Shown here: one piece after another, positions 32,769 to 42,013 of the stretch | Numbering within the stretch: position 1 is the stretch's first letter | How the letters are laid out: each line of letters starts with the position of its first letter | NCBI GenBank assembly: GCA_026005135.1 | Contig: BPKM01000001.1 | Span: 1 to 64,000 of the forward strand | Reading direction: 5' to 3' | Length of the DNA stretch: 64,000 nt | Source: Leptospiraceae bacterium | Lineage (GTDB): Bacteria; Spirochaetota; Leptospiria; Leptospirales; Leptonemataceae | Position numbers and translations under genes: made by a program | Notes under the pieces: model-generated | Database searches by the model: none | The model's input: only the letters and a program-made list of their open reading frames with translations | Told to the model about the DNA's origin: nothing

Positions 32769-33272
32769 TTATATAAGTTTGATTAGCATCTGGTTTGTTT
32801 CTACTTTTTCTCCTTCTTTTACATATATTTTATCTATTATCGCATTTCTTGGAGAACGTATTTGATTTTCCATTTTCATAGATTCTATTATTAAAAGTAA
32901 ATCATTCTGTTTTACTTCTTCTTTATCTTTTACATAAATTTTTGTTATAGTTCCTGGTAGAGGGGCAAGTATTTCTGTTATTTCTAATTCAATTTGTGTA
33001 TTATAATTTATTTCTTCCTGAGTATTTTTTGAAAGAATAATATTTTTACCATTGATTGTAATATAAAAATAGGTATCATCTTCAGTTAAAATTGCTTTAT
33101 GAAATTGATTTTTCCATTCGAATATAATATAACCGCAACGAGAATTATTTATAGAATAAAATTTCGTTAATTTAATGATATGCTTTTCATTTCCTAAATG
33201 AATTTCATAATGTTCTGAATCGATCTTTTGAATATGTACTGGTATATGTTCTTCTTTAAAATTGATAATCAT
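32769..33272 (-). CDS. biotinyl (BCCP) domain protein of methylcrotonyl-CoA carboxylase
   Basis: A 167-residue protein. The last ~75 residues form a biotinyl domain with the ESMKMENQI signature (Met-Lys-Met, the Lys being biotinylated). The first ~90 residues are a beta-rich linker like the BT/BC-CCP linker of methylcrotonyl-CoA carboxylase alpha. The alpha subunit normally is one ~660-residue polypeptide. Here the biotin carboxylase gene ends 4 bases into this ORF (ATGA), so either the subunit is genuinely split, or a frameshift has broken one gene. It functions with 33269-34753 and 35536-37177. Confidence 0.85.
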   Translation of the reverse strand: MIINFKEEHIPVHIQKIDSEHYEIHLGNEKHIIKLTKFYSINNSRCGYIIFEWKNQFHKAILTEDDTYFYITINGKNIILSKNTQEEINYNTQIELEITEILAPLPGTITKIYVKDKEEVKQNDLLLIIESMKMENQIRSPRNAIIDKIYVKEGEKVETNQMLIKLI

Positions 33273-34753
33273 ACATTACTCCATTTTCCAATCAGTTTCC
33301 AGATATTGTTGATTTGATTTTCTTTTTTGTATAAATGCTCTTGATAATGATTTTGTTCTAAATATATTAAAGTACTGATAATTGCTTCGTTTAATAGGTT
33401 GTTATTTTCTTTATAGGGAAATTCTTTACAAAAATTAGTATTAATATGATTATTGATAAATTTATCTGATTTTAAAATTTCCATTAAATAATTAATATTT
33501 GTTTTTACACCATGAATAATATAATTTTCTAATGCATATAAGAGTTTTTTTCTTGCTTCTTCTCTCGTATGTCCCCAGCTAATGATTTTACTAATCATAG
33601 GATCAAAATGAGGTGAAATATTTTGTGGAAATTTAATTGCAGTATCAATACGAATATTGGGAATCTCTGGCTCTATATAAGTAAGAATTTTTCCTGGAGA
33701 AGGTAAAAAATGATTCTCTGGATCTTCTGCATAAATACGCAATTCTATTGCATGACCTTTTTTATAAATTTCTTTCTGAGAATATAATAATGGATTATTT
33801 AATGCAATATTTATCTGTTCTTCTACTATATCTATGTTGGTTATCATTTCTGTTACAGGATGTTCTACTTGAATTCGAGTATTCATTTCTAAGAAATAAA
33901 AATTTCTGGTTTGTTCATCAAATAAAAATTCAATTGTACCAGCATTTGTATACTGAATTTCTTTTGCAAGTTTTATGGCATAATCAAATAAAATGTTTCT
34001 TTCTTTTTCTGTTAAGGTTGGAGATGGTGCTTCTTCTATGATTTTTTGGTGTCTTCTTTGAATACTACATTCTCTTTCGAAAAGATGAATATAATTACCA
34101 AAATGATCACCTAAGATTTGAACTTCAATATGTCTTGGATTTTCTATATATTTTTCTATAAATATGGTATCATTACCAAAATAACTTTTTGCTTCTCTTT
34201 TGCTTGCAATTAATTCTTCTTTTATGTTTTGTTTATCATATAAAATTTTCATTCCTTTGCCACCACCACCAGCACTTGCTTTAATAAGAATGGGAAAATC
34301 AATGTGTTTATTTTCAATTGCATCAATCATGTCTTCAATGCTTCCAGTAATACCAGTTAGAATAGGAATTCCAGATTTTAGAGCTATTTCTTTGGATTTG
34401 ATTTTATCTCCCATTAATTTAATAATATTACTTTTAGGACCAATAAATAGAATATTTGCTTCTTCGCATTTTAAAGCAAATTCATAATTTTCTGACAAAA
34501 AACCGTAACCTGGATGTATTGCATCATAATGATATTGTTTTGCAATAGAAATAATTTTATCGATATTTAAATAAGTTTCTAAAAGATTACCATCTCCTAT
34601 ATAATAACATTCATCTAATAAAAAACGATGGTAGGAATTATCATCTTCTCGAGAATAAATACCTCCAGTTTTAAATCCCATTTTTTTTAATGTATGATGT
34701 ATCCTTATGGCAATTTCTCCACGATTAGCAATTAATACTTTATTTATCTTCAT
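33269..34753 (-). CDS. biotin carboxylase part of methylcrotonyl-CoA carboxylase alpha
   Basis: A 494-residue ATP-grasp enzyme starting MKINKVLIANRGEIAIRI. It has ASAGGGGKGMKILY (ATP-binding), FLEMNTRIQVEHPVTEMI and GHAIELRIYAEDPENHFLPSPG. It carboxylates biotin on the BCCP encoded next to it. With the beta subunit it forms 3-methylcrotonyl-CoA carboxylase of leucine breakdown. The gene ends near KWSNV with the BCCP start codon overlapping. The order of the cluster (BCCP, BC, enoyl-CoA hydratase, beta subunit, all on the minus strand) is typical of liu-type operons. It overlaps the hydratase gene by 14 bases. Confidence 0.93.
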   Translation of the reverse strand: MKINKVLIANRGEIAIRIHHTLKKMGFKTGGIYSREDDNSYHRFLLDECYYIGDGNLLETYLNIDKIISIAKQYHYDAIHPGYGFLSENYEFALKCEEANILFIGPKSNIIKLMGDKIKSKEIALKSGIPILTGITGSIEDMIDAIENKHIDFPILIKASAGGGGKGMKILYDKQNIKEELIASKREAKSYFGNDTIFIEKYIENPRHIEVQILGDHFGNYIHLFERECSIQRRHQKIIEEAPSPTLTEKERNILFDYAIKLAKEIQYTNAGTIEFLFDEQTRNFYFLEMNTRIQVEHPVTEMITNIDIVEEQINIALNNPLLYSQKEIYKKGHAIELRIYAEDPENHFLPSPGKILTYIEPEIPNIRIDTAIKFPQNISPHFDPMISKIISWGHTREEARKKLLYALENYIIHGVKTNINYLMEILKSDKFINNHINTNFCKEFPYKENNNLLNEAIISTLIYLEQNHYQEHLYKKENQINNIWKLIGKWSNV

Positions 34754-35532
34754 AATTATACCATTGGGGTTTTCTTTTTTCGAAAAAAGCGGATATTCCT
34801 TCTTGAGCTTCTTCTGTAATCCTTAATTTTGCAATGATCTCTGAAGTAATATGTTTTAAATTTTCTAAATCATATTTTAAGTTAATTTCCATTAAATGTT
34901 TGATCTCTTTTATTGCATTAGGAGAGGATTTTAATAATTGTTTTATTAGATGGTGTAAATAATTATCCATTTCCATCTTATCTAAGGATTTTGTAATTAA
35001 TCCCCATTTTTCTGCTTCCTCTGAATTAAAAATTCTCCCGGTTAAAAAGAGTTCCTTTGTTTTACTAAAACCCATTTTTCTAATTATATAGGGACTGATT
35101 ACTGCTGGAATTAAGCCAAGAAGTACTTCGCTAAAGGCAAATTTTGATTCTTTTTCGCATAAAGAAAAATCAGTACAGGCAATCAAACCAATACCGCCAC
35201 CCATAATAGAACCATGACCAATAGAAATAGTAGGTTTAGGAAATGTATAGATATTATACATTAATTCTGCTAACTGTAATGCATCATTTTTATTTTCTTC
35301 TAAGGTGTAGTGTTTCATTTTTTTCATATAGTTTAGATCTGCACCAGAACAAAAGGATTTTCCTTCTCCTCTTATAATTAGAATTTTAAAATCTTCTTTT
35401 TTAAGCTCTTCTAAAATCGTATTTAATTCCAGGATCATTTCTTCGTTTAAAGCATTATGAACATTTGGTCGATTTAAAATAATTGTAAATATCAATTTTT
35501 CTTTTTTTAAGTTGAATTGTATTATATTTCAT
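34740..35532 (-). CDS. enoyl-CoA hydratase, likely methylglutaconyl-CoA hydratase (frameshift near the start)
   Basis: About 263 residues of the crotonase superfamily, with the oxyanion-hole motifs IIRGEGKSFCSGADL and GGGIGLIACTDFSL and a PAVISPYIIRKMG segment. The first ATG in the long frame (35495) cuts off the conserved N-terminus. If one base is removed from the T7 run at 35502-35508, the frame continues upstream to an ATG at 35532. That ATG yields MKYNTIQLKKEKLIFTIILN, the expected start, 3 bases from the beta-subunit stop. Its place between the BC and beta-subunit genes supports 3-methylglutaconyl-CoA hydratase. Confidence 0.85.
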
Positions 35533-35535
35533 TTT

Positions 35536-37177
35536 TTACATCCTGAATATTCCATATTTTGGTTCTGGTATCATTTGATTTAAGGAAATTGAAATTCCTA
35601 TTGCTAATATTTTTCTTGTATCAACTGGATCGATAATACCATCGTCCCATATTCTCGAAGTAGAATAATAGGGAGAGCCTTCGTATTCATATTGTGTTAT
35701 GATTGTATTTCTTAGTTTTTCTTTTTCTTCTTCGCTAAGTGTTTGATTATTTTTTCAGTAATTGTTCTTCTTTTACCTGAATTAATACATTTGCTGCTTG
35801 TTCTCCTCCCATAACTGATATTCTTGCATTAGGCCACATAAATAGAAGTCTTGGTTGAAATGCTCTACCACACATAGCGTAATTACCTGCACCAAAGGAA
35901 CCTCCAAAAATTACTGTAAATTTAGGAATATCAATATTGGAAACAGCATGAACCATTTTTGCACCATCCTTAGCTATACCCTTATGTTCAAACTCTTTAC
36001 CTACTATAAAACCAGTAATATTTTGTAAAAATAGTATAGGAATTTTTCTTTGAGCACATAATTCAATAAAATGAGTTCCTTTTAAAGAAGTTTCAGAAAA
36101 TAAAATTCCATTATTGGCTATTATACCTATGGGGAAACCCATAATTCTTGCAAAACCACAAACAAGGGTAGGCGCATAACGTTCTTTAAATTCATGAAAT
36201 TTACTTCCATCTACTATACGTGCTATAATTTCTCTTGCATCTACAGGTTTCCGTAAATCAAGAGGTGCAATACCATATAATTCTTCAGGATCATAAGCTG
36301 GTTCTTCAATTGGGGATATTTCTAATGGAAATTTTTTTTGGCTGGGAATCGATTCAAAAATATTTCTACATATCTGGATTGCATGTTCATCATTTTCTGC
36401 TAAGTGATCTGCAACACCAGAAATTCTTGTATGAATATCTCCTCCTCCTAATTCTTCTGCAGAGACAACTTCTCCCGTAGCAGCTTTTACTAAGGGTGGA
36501 CCACCTAAGAATATCGCACCTTGATTTTTAACAATGATAGTTTCATCACTCATAGCTGGAATATAAGCACCACCAGCTGTACATAATCCCATTACTATCG
36601 AAATCTGGGGAATACCTAATTTGGACATTTGAGCTTGATTATAAAAAATTCTTCCAAAATTATCTTTATCTGGAAATACTTCAGCTTGTTTTGGTAAAAA
36701 AGCACCCCCAGAATCTACCATATATACACAGGGAAGATGATTTTCTAAGGCAATTTCCTGAGCTCTTAAATGTTTTTTTATGGTTTCTTTTATATAGGTT
36801 CCACCTTTAACGGTAGAATCATTTGCAATAATCATACATTCTTTTCCATGAATTACACCAATACCTGTTATAATACCAGCAGAAGGAAATTCATTATTAT
36901 ATTGATCCCAGCATGCTAAAGGGCTTAATTCTAAAAAAGGTGTACTTGGATCGATAAGTTTTTGGATTCTTTCTCTTGCTAAAAGTTTATTTCTTTGCTT
37001 TTGTTTTTTAACAATATCTGGATCTCTTTGTTTTATTAATTCTAATTTATTTTTTAAATCATAAATTAATTCTTTATATTTTTGATAATTTTCCTTATAT
37101 TCCAGGGAATTTGTATTAATTTTAGATTGTATTTTATACACAGATTTCTTAAATCCAAAAATTGATATTTTTGTCAA
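35536..37177 (-). CDS. carboxyltransferase (beta) subunit of methylcrotonyl-CoA carboxylase, frameshifted near its 3' end
   Basis: A carboxyltransferase with [52 protein letters not shown] and the C-terminal [19 protein letters not shown] and [18 protein letters not shown] motifs. The long frame stops at 35747 (QLLKK). The expected tail is present in another frame: [32 protein letters not shown] and KYGIFRM, ending at 35536. Removing one A from an A6 run restores a normal ~546-residue protein. The start is an in-frame TTG at 37177, which lacks a clear ribosome binding site; a GTG about 14 codons further on is possible. The DUF1564 element lies just upstream. Confidence 0.88.
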
Positions 37178-37214
37178 GAATAATTCGAATTGAAACTAAT
37201 ATGTTTAAAAATTT

Positions 37215-37903
37215 GTAAGCGATCAAAGAACGCCGTATAATTTATAGTTTCTATAAATACTGCTTCTAAATTGTGATTTTATAATTAAAAAATTTGATTT
37301 TCTTATATTTTTTTGGTAAGATTTTTAACAAAAAATAGACTATTATATTGATGGCTACATATACAAGAAAAAATATACAAAGTCCTAACGAAGAACTAGA
37401 AGAATCAAGTAATACGACTATTTTACACTTTATGATTTATTTACCCTATAAAGAAGATTTACAGGATTTAAGAAATCAGCATTCCAGTTATTCGGATATG
37501 TTTTTGTTTTTAATTTCTAAATACATTGAAAGACTAAAAAAATTAGCAAATCAAAAGAAAACCAGTAAAAAAATTTATCAGATAGTATGTAATGATTATG
37601 AACACTATTCTGTAAGAGTAAGTCAGAATATCCATCAATTATTAAAAGACATATCAGAGATGACGGGATATAGTGTAAGTCATATAATAAGGTTACTAAT
37701 AGAATGGGAATGTTATAGAAGGTTTGATGATAAGGTATCTCTATTGAGGGTTCCGCTTAAGGGAGATTGGCAGTGAATTTGTAACAACTATTACAGAAAT
37801 CAGGATAGAGCATCGATTTTACAGGGCGAGGGAGCTTGTAGAAGAAGACGTAGAAATATTATGTGCCTAAAATAATTTACGAAAATATAAATTGATTGTT
37901 TAC
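37215..37903 (+). mobile_element. 689-bp transposable unit carrying a DUF1564-like gene, copy 2
   Basis: It begins GTAAGCGATCAA and ends TTGATTGTTTAC (two changes from the perfect inverted repeat in copy 1). It is flanked on both sides by AAAAATTT (37207-37214 and 37904-37911), an exact 8-bp target duplication. It is the same length as copy 1 except for one extra base. It was inserted only about 30 bases upstream of the carboxylase beta gene, which runs the other way. The different target duplications show two independent insertion events. Confidence 0.85.
37351..37870 (+). pseudogene. DUF1564-like gene of copy 2, frameshifted
   Basis: Nearly identical to the intact copy at 29723-30241 up to the Leu-Arg-Val-Pro segment. 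One extra C after CCG (about 37758) then shifts the frame and gives a stop after about 141 residues. The remainder, read in the other frame (EFVTTITEIRIEH... to EDVEILCA), matches the end of copy 1 and reaches a TAA at 37868-37870. Most differences between the copies are silent or conservative, so the copies have recently been under selection or are of recent origin. Whether the shift is biological or a sequence error cannot be told here. Confidence 0.7.
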
Positions 37904-38119
37904 AAAAATTTTGCTATATAATAAACATCTTAAACGATGAAATTAATAAAAAATTTTAATTATATTAGTAAAATCTTTATGCATGTTTGAACTCAATTTC
38001 ATTTTTTAAATAATAAAAAATTGCTTTTATGATATTTTTAGATCAGTAATATTGAACTATTTTATAAATTAAAAAAAAAAAATTGAAAGTTATAAATATA
38101 ATTTTAATTTATATATGAA

Positions 38120-38643
38120 ATGGATATATATAATATTGTTAGAGAATTTATTCAAAATATAAGAAAGTATGGATTTAATGTTTTTATAAATTTTATTTTA
38201 TTTTGTTTAATTGCCTGGATTCCTTATTTTAATCTGATTGGTTTTATGGGGTTAATGTCATTATCTGTAAAGATTAGTAAAGGAGAATCTATAAAAAAAC
38301 AGAAATTTTTTCTAATTTTTATAGAAAAAAAAAAGAAAAAATGTGTATTCTTGTTTATTTTTAATTCAATTAGGTATTATTTTAGGTTTATTATTTTTTG
38401 TTATTCCGGGAATTTATTTATCTATTTCCTGGAGTATGGCATTATTTTTAATTATTGATAAAGACATTAATCCTGTCGATGCATTAAAATTATAAAACAG
38501 AAATTTATAATTATTTAAATAACTTAATAATATTTTATTTATTATTAATATTTTTTTTATTTGGTTGTTCCTATATAGCAACATTTCATATTATATTTTC
38601 TGGTATATTATATAAAAATTTATGTGAGTTTAAAAAAAAATAA
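38120..38643 (+). pseudogene. decayed or frameshifted small multi-spanning membrane protein
   Basis: The first frame encodes about 60 good residues with hydrophobic helices (FINFILFCLIAWIPYFNLIGFMGLMSLSVKISKGES), and is then interrupted in an A-rich run. Two further pieces in other frames continue it: QLGIILGLLFFVIPGIYLSISWSMALFLIIDKDINPVDALK, and then LNNLIIFYLLLIFFLFGCSYIATFHIIFSGILYKNL. These together resemble the predicted-membrane-protein type with the GLLFFVIPGIYL and P-x-x-AL signature. At least two indels are needed to join them, so I call it a pseudogene or a heavily mis-sequenced gene. Function unknown. Confidence 0.55.
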
Positions 38644-38718
38644 TGTAAATTAAAAATATAATTGACTAAAAAATTTTTATTTAAATACTGTTCAGTAAAA
38701 TTATTCAGGAGGATTTTT

Positions 38719-39087
38719 ATGAATCAACAACAACAAATTGAGCAATTAACAGCTATGGCAGGAATTTACTGGATTATCATGTTAATATTTATTCTTATAT
38801 TGATTGTTTCTTTATGGAAAATATTCGAAAAAACTGGAAAACCTGGTTGGGCAGCTATTATCCCTATTTATAATATTATTATTCTTTTAGAAATTATTGA
38901 TAAACCATTATGGTGGATTATATTATTTTTTATTCCATGTATAAATATAATTGCACATATTTTAGTAAGTATAGAATTAGGAAAAAAATTCGGTAAAGAT
39001 ACTTTCTGGTCTATTATCTTTTTAGTGATTTTAGGTTTTATAGGTTATCCTATGCTAGCATTTGGTGATGCTCAATATCAAAAGTAA
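38719..39087 (+). CDS. DUF5684-like membrane protein
   Basis: A 122-residue protein with four predicted membrane helices. It has the DUF5684-like signature KIFEKTGKPGWAAIIPIYNIIILLEIIDKPLWWIILFFIPCINI, followed by GKKFGKDTFWSIIFLVILGFIGYPMLAFG. The family is found next to signal-peptidase-like genes in some bacteria, but no function is established. An AGGAGG site at 38707-38712 supports the ATG at 38719; an upstream start at 38662 in the same frame lacks one. A strong terminator follows. Confidence 0.75.
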   Translation: MNQQQQIEQLTAMAGIYWIIMLIFILILIVSLWKIFEKTGKPGWAAIIPIYNIIILLEIIDKPLWWIILFFIPCINIIAHILVSIELGKKFGKDTFWSIIFLVILGFIGYPMLAFGDAQYQK

Positions 39088-39092
39088 ATCTT

Positions 39093-39118
39093 AAAAGGAC
39101 GCAAAGCGTCCCTTTTCT
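39093..39118. terminator. bidirectional terminator between the DUF5684-like gene and tatC
   Basis: AAAAGGACGC-aaa-GCGTCCCTTTT is a strong hairpin with T-runs on both strands, between two convergent genes. Confidence 0.85.
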
Positions 39119-39850
39119 TTAAGTTGCTTCGTAAATTTCGTATTCTTTTTTTCTTCTTAATTCAATTAACCAAACAATACCAACAGAAATAAAATAAAGA
39201 AGCATTAAGGGTACTGCTAAAACAATCATGCTTAAAGGATCAGGTGGTGTTATAATTGCAGAAAATAAAAATAATAATACCACTATAAATTTCCAGGCTT
39301 TTTTGTGCCATTCCATAGTAACAATTCCTAAGGAACCTAATAGTATAACAAGCAATGGGAGTTGAAAAGTAACACCTGTTCCTATTAGAATTAAAAATAA
39401 AAAGCTATAATATTTTTCTATAGTAGTTTGTGCTATTGTCTGATCTGGTAAAAAATAATTTAACATCATTTTAAGGCTTAATGGAAATAAATATATCCAC
39501 GCAAAAATTACACCGCCCCAAAATAATAAAGAAGAAATAAAAACAACAATATGACCTAAAATCGCTGCTCTTCGACTTAAAGCTGGTGTTATATAACCCC
39601 ATAAAATAGATAAGCTAATAGGCAAAGATACCAAAATTCCTAAAATAATGGAAAGTTTAAAATATACTTCTAATGGTCCATAAACAGTACCAAGAATTAG
39701 TGGTTCGGAAGTTATCTCTTTAAATGGTTGTACTAAAAATTTATGAATATTTGTGCTAAAAATTCCAATTATACTGGAAGTAATAATCCATACACCAAGA
39801 ATAGCAAATATTCTTAGTCTTAATTCTTCTAAATGATCCCCTAAGGTCAT
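39119..39850 (-). CDS. tatC: Sec-independent translocase subunit TatC
   Basis: A 243-residue, six-helix membrane protein starting MTLGDHLEELRLRI, the conserved TatC N-terminus that contacts the twin-arginine signal. It has the family's PLFEPL-like LGTVYGPLEVYFKLSI and the YSFLFLILIGTGVTFQLPLLV segment. Upstream sequence encodes a Lys-rich leader from an ATG at 40010, which becomes continuous with TatC (IEELEEIDPREKYMTLG) if one base near 39895 is removed. The protein may therefore be about 40-50 residues longer. It works with TatA to export folded proteins, and the phosphoesterase at 16774 is a plausible client. Confidence 0.95.
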   Translation of the reverse strand: MTLGDHLEELRLRIFAILGVWIITSSIIGIFSTNIHKFLVQPFKEITSEPLILGTVYGPLEVYFKLSIILGILVSLPISLSILWGYITPALSRRAAILGHIVVFISSLLFWGGVIFAWIYLFPLSLKMMLNYFLPDQTIAQTTIEKYYSFLFLILIGTGVTFQLPLLVILLGSLGIVTMEWHKKAWKFIVVLLFLFSAIITPPDPLSMIVLAVPLMLLYFISVGIVWLIELRRKKEYEIYEAT

Positions 39851-40013
39851 ATATTTTTCACGAGGATCAATTTCTTCTAATTCTTCTATAGAGCTCTGGT
39901 TCTATATTGTTATTTGCTGGGAGAATTTTTGCTGGTTTTTGAATATTTTCTATTTTTCTTTTTGGCTTACTTTTTTTAAAATTTGCTTTTTTACTTTTTT
40001 TAGAAGCCATTTA

Positions 40014-40274
40014 TTATATAGAATTTTTTCTTTTGGTAGATGATTTTTTTGCTTTTGGTTTATTATTTTTTACAACTGGTTCTTCTTCCTCTTCATAGGT
40101 CACTTGTTGAATATCGTCTGATCCACTTAAACTTTTACGAAATTCTTTTATCCCTAAACCTATATCTCTTGCTAATTGAGGAATTTTTCTTCCTCCAAAA
40201 AGCAAAAGAACGATTACTAAAATAATGATTAATTCACTGCCACCAATGCTACCGATAAATAATAAAGTTTTCAT
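40014..40274 (-). CDS. tatA: Sec-independent translocase subunit TatA/E
   Basis: An 86-residue protein with an N-terminal membrane helix (SELIIILVIVLLLFGGRKIPQLARDIG), then the amphipathic helix GLGIKEFRKSLSG. The acidic (EEEEEP) and then Lys-rich tail is unstructured. The FGGRKIPQLAR motif is diagnostic of TatA. It lies 3 bases upstream of the possible tatC leader at 40010. It forms the protein-conducting pore with TatC. No tatB is seen, which is common in systems where TatA serves both functions. Confidence 0.95.
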   Translation of the reverse strand: MKTLLFIGSIGGSELIIILVIVLLLFGGRKIPQLARDIGLGIKEFRKSLSGSDDIQQVTYEEEEEPVVKNNKPKAKKSSTKRKNSI

Positions 40275-40370
40275 AATACCAAATTATTTTATTTTTTTAG
40301 AGAATCAATAAGAAAAAAAATTGTTTTTAGAATTTTATAGATTTTAGTGATATTTATATTAAGGTATAAT

Positions 40371-41183
40371 ATGGCAGAAAAATTAACCAAACAGGAAAAA
40401 GAAGAATTTAAAGAAAAATCAGCAAAATATAAAGAAAAGATTCAGGAAATAGATAAAGAAAAAAAAATGCTTTTATCAATCATTAAAAAAAATCCAGAAA
40501 TTGCTCCCTATGCAAAGATCCGTTCTACTATTTTTAGTATTCAAAAAGCTTCTATTTGCACAGATCTGGCGATTTTGTCACAAATAATACAAAATATCAG
40601 AGGAGATAATTATCTTAATGATGCACGAAAAGAAATTTATGGAATTTTAACAGATTTTTTATCTATGTATGACATTGATTTTTATTCTTCTTTAACGGAT
40701 AATCAGGAATTTTTAGAAAAAATTTCAGAAATGAAGCCAGATCATAGATATAATTTTTTAAAAGCATTATATGAAATTACCAATCGAATTTACGAATTAG
40801 AATTACAGGGTAAATATCGTTGGTCTTTTCCGGAAATATATCAGAAATTAGCTTTAATTGTTTTTTTATTTTTAGATTTTAAATTATTAGAAAAGACAAA
40901 AAATCCAGATATGCCATATTACGATGCATTACATAAACACTTAGAATTATTAATTGAAATTTTACAAAAAGCTGCACAAGAATATCGCTCTAAGTATGAA
41001 TTAGCATCTAAGGATTTAGATACATTACAAAATTTAAAAAAAATTTTAGAACTTTTAAAAAGAATTTATAATTTTTCAGGAGATCAAAACGAAGAACAAA
41101 AAATAAGTTTTGCTCTGGAATCTACGAAAGAAAAAATAGAATCTTTATTATCAAAGGAAAAGAAGGAAGATAAAAAAAAGTAA
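40371..41183 (+). CDS. helical protein of unknown function
   Basis: A 270-residue, Lys- and Glu-rich protein that is almost entirely helical. The first 40 residues and the last 40 look like coiled coils (EEFKEKSAKYKEKIQEIDKEKKMLL and a KEKIESLLSKEKKEDKKK tail). No signal peptide, membrane helix or enzymatic motif is present, so it is probably cytosolic. The start at 40371 is favoured over an in-frame upstream start at 40347. It sits between the divergent tatA and trxA (66 bases upstream of trxA). I do not recognise the family. Confidence 0.65.
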   Translation: MAEKLTKQEKEEFKEKSAKYKEKIQEIDKEKKMLLSIIKKNPEIAPYAKIRSTIFSIQKASICTDLAILSQIIQNIRGDNYLNDARKEIYGILTDFLSMYDIDFYSSLTDNQEFLEKISEMKPDHRYNFLKALYEITNRIYELELQGKYRWSFPEIYQKLALIVFLFLDFKLLEKTKNPDMPYYDALHKHLELLIEILQKAAQEYRSKYELASKDLDTLQNLKKILELLKRIYNFSGDQNEEQKISFALESTKEKIESLLSKEKKEDKKK

Positions 41184-41249
41184 TTGCTACAATGTAATTT
41201 TATATTAAATTAGCTAAAAATAAAATAAATTATTTATAAAGAGGTCTTT

Positions 41250-41561
41250 ATGGCAGTAAAAGAAATAACAGATAATACATTTACAGATGAAACATCAACA
41301 GGTACAGTTTTGGTTGATTTCTGGGCTGAATGGTGCGGACCATGTAGAATGTTATCTCCTATTTTAGAAGAATTATCAACGGAAATACCTAATGTTCAAT
41401 TTAAAAAAATCAATGTTGATGAGAATCCTACTGTAGCTGGTTCTCTTGGAATTACCGCAATACCAACGGTAATTATTTATAAAGATGGTCATCCAGTAGA
41501 AAGAATTGTCGGGCTTCTTCCAAAAGATCAAATTAAGAAAATTATTGAAAAACATATTTAA
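41250..41561 (+). CDS. trxA: thioredoxin
   Basis: A 103-residue thioredoxin with the WCGPC active site (C29-C32), the cis-Pro segment AIPTVIIYKDG and the C-terminal KKIIEKHI helix. It reduces disulfides in the cytosol and depends on thioredoxin reductase (not in this window). A GAGG-type ribosome site precedes the start. A terminator hairpin lies directly after the stop. Confidence 0.97.
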   Translation: MAVKEITDNTFTDETSTGTVLVDFWAEWCGPCRMLSPILEELSTEIPNVQFKKINVDENPTVAGSLGITAIPTVIIYKDGHPVERIVGLLPKDQIKKIIEKHI

Positions 41562-41564
41562 TTT

Positions 41565-41594
41565 GTTCCAGCAATATGCTGGGACTTTATTTTT
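41565..41594. terminator. bidirectional terminator after trxA
   Basis: GTTCCAGC-aatat-GCTGGGAC forms a stem followed on the plus strand by TTTATTTTT. The stem lies 8 bases before the convergent His-rich lipoprotein gene. Confidence 0.75.
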
Positions 41595-41901
41595 AAAAAT
41601 CAAAAATTTTTATTTCTAACTGATGCTTATGTCCAAGAGACTCTTCTGTTTCTTTGGTTATTTTTAAACCCTGTAAAAGTTTTTCTCTATCTTCTTTTGT
41701 TATAAGAACTTTATGTCTATGATTAAGATTTTCTGTAGTATAAAAATCTTCTCTTTCATTTTTTATTTCGTCTATGGAAATGATTATATTATGATTATGA
41801 TTTAAATTGGTATCTATTAAAGTTTGAATTTGAGGTGTTTCTTTTTCAGAAGAACAAAAACACAATAATAATAAAATAATAACATTTTTATATGTATTCA
41901 T
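41593..41901 (-). CDS. small His-rich putative lipoprotein
   Basis: A 102-residue protein with a signal peptide ending in a Cys-rich stretch (LLLCFCSSEKE), which fits lipidation at C14 or C16. The mature part has three short repeats with a His-x-His pair followed by a beta-strand-like run: LNHNHNIIIS, LNHRHKVLIT and LGHKHQLEIK. The spacing is about 30-35 residues. Such His-x-His motifs could bind Cu, Ni or Zn, but no metal is proven. It is convergent with trxA and adjacent to a metallo-beta-lactamase gene. The family is unknown to me. Confidence 0.65.
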   Translation of the reverse strand: MNTYKNVIILLLLCFCSSEKETPQIQTLIDTNLNHNHNIIISIDEIKNEREDFYTTENLNHRHKVLITKEDREKLLQGLKITKETEESLGHKHQLEIKIFDF

Positions 41902-42013
41902 AATTTTAAATTTTTAAAGTACTTCAATTTAAACTTTTTTGTTTACGATAATAAAATCAACAAAAAAATATTTGATTGTGTTATTTATTAGAATTTAATG
42001 TTATGGTAGAGCT

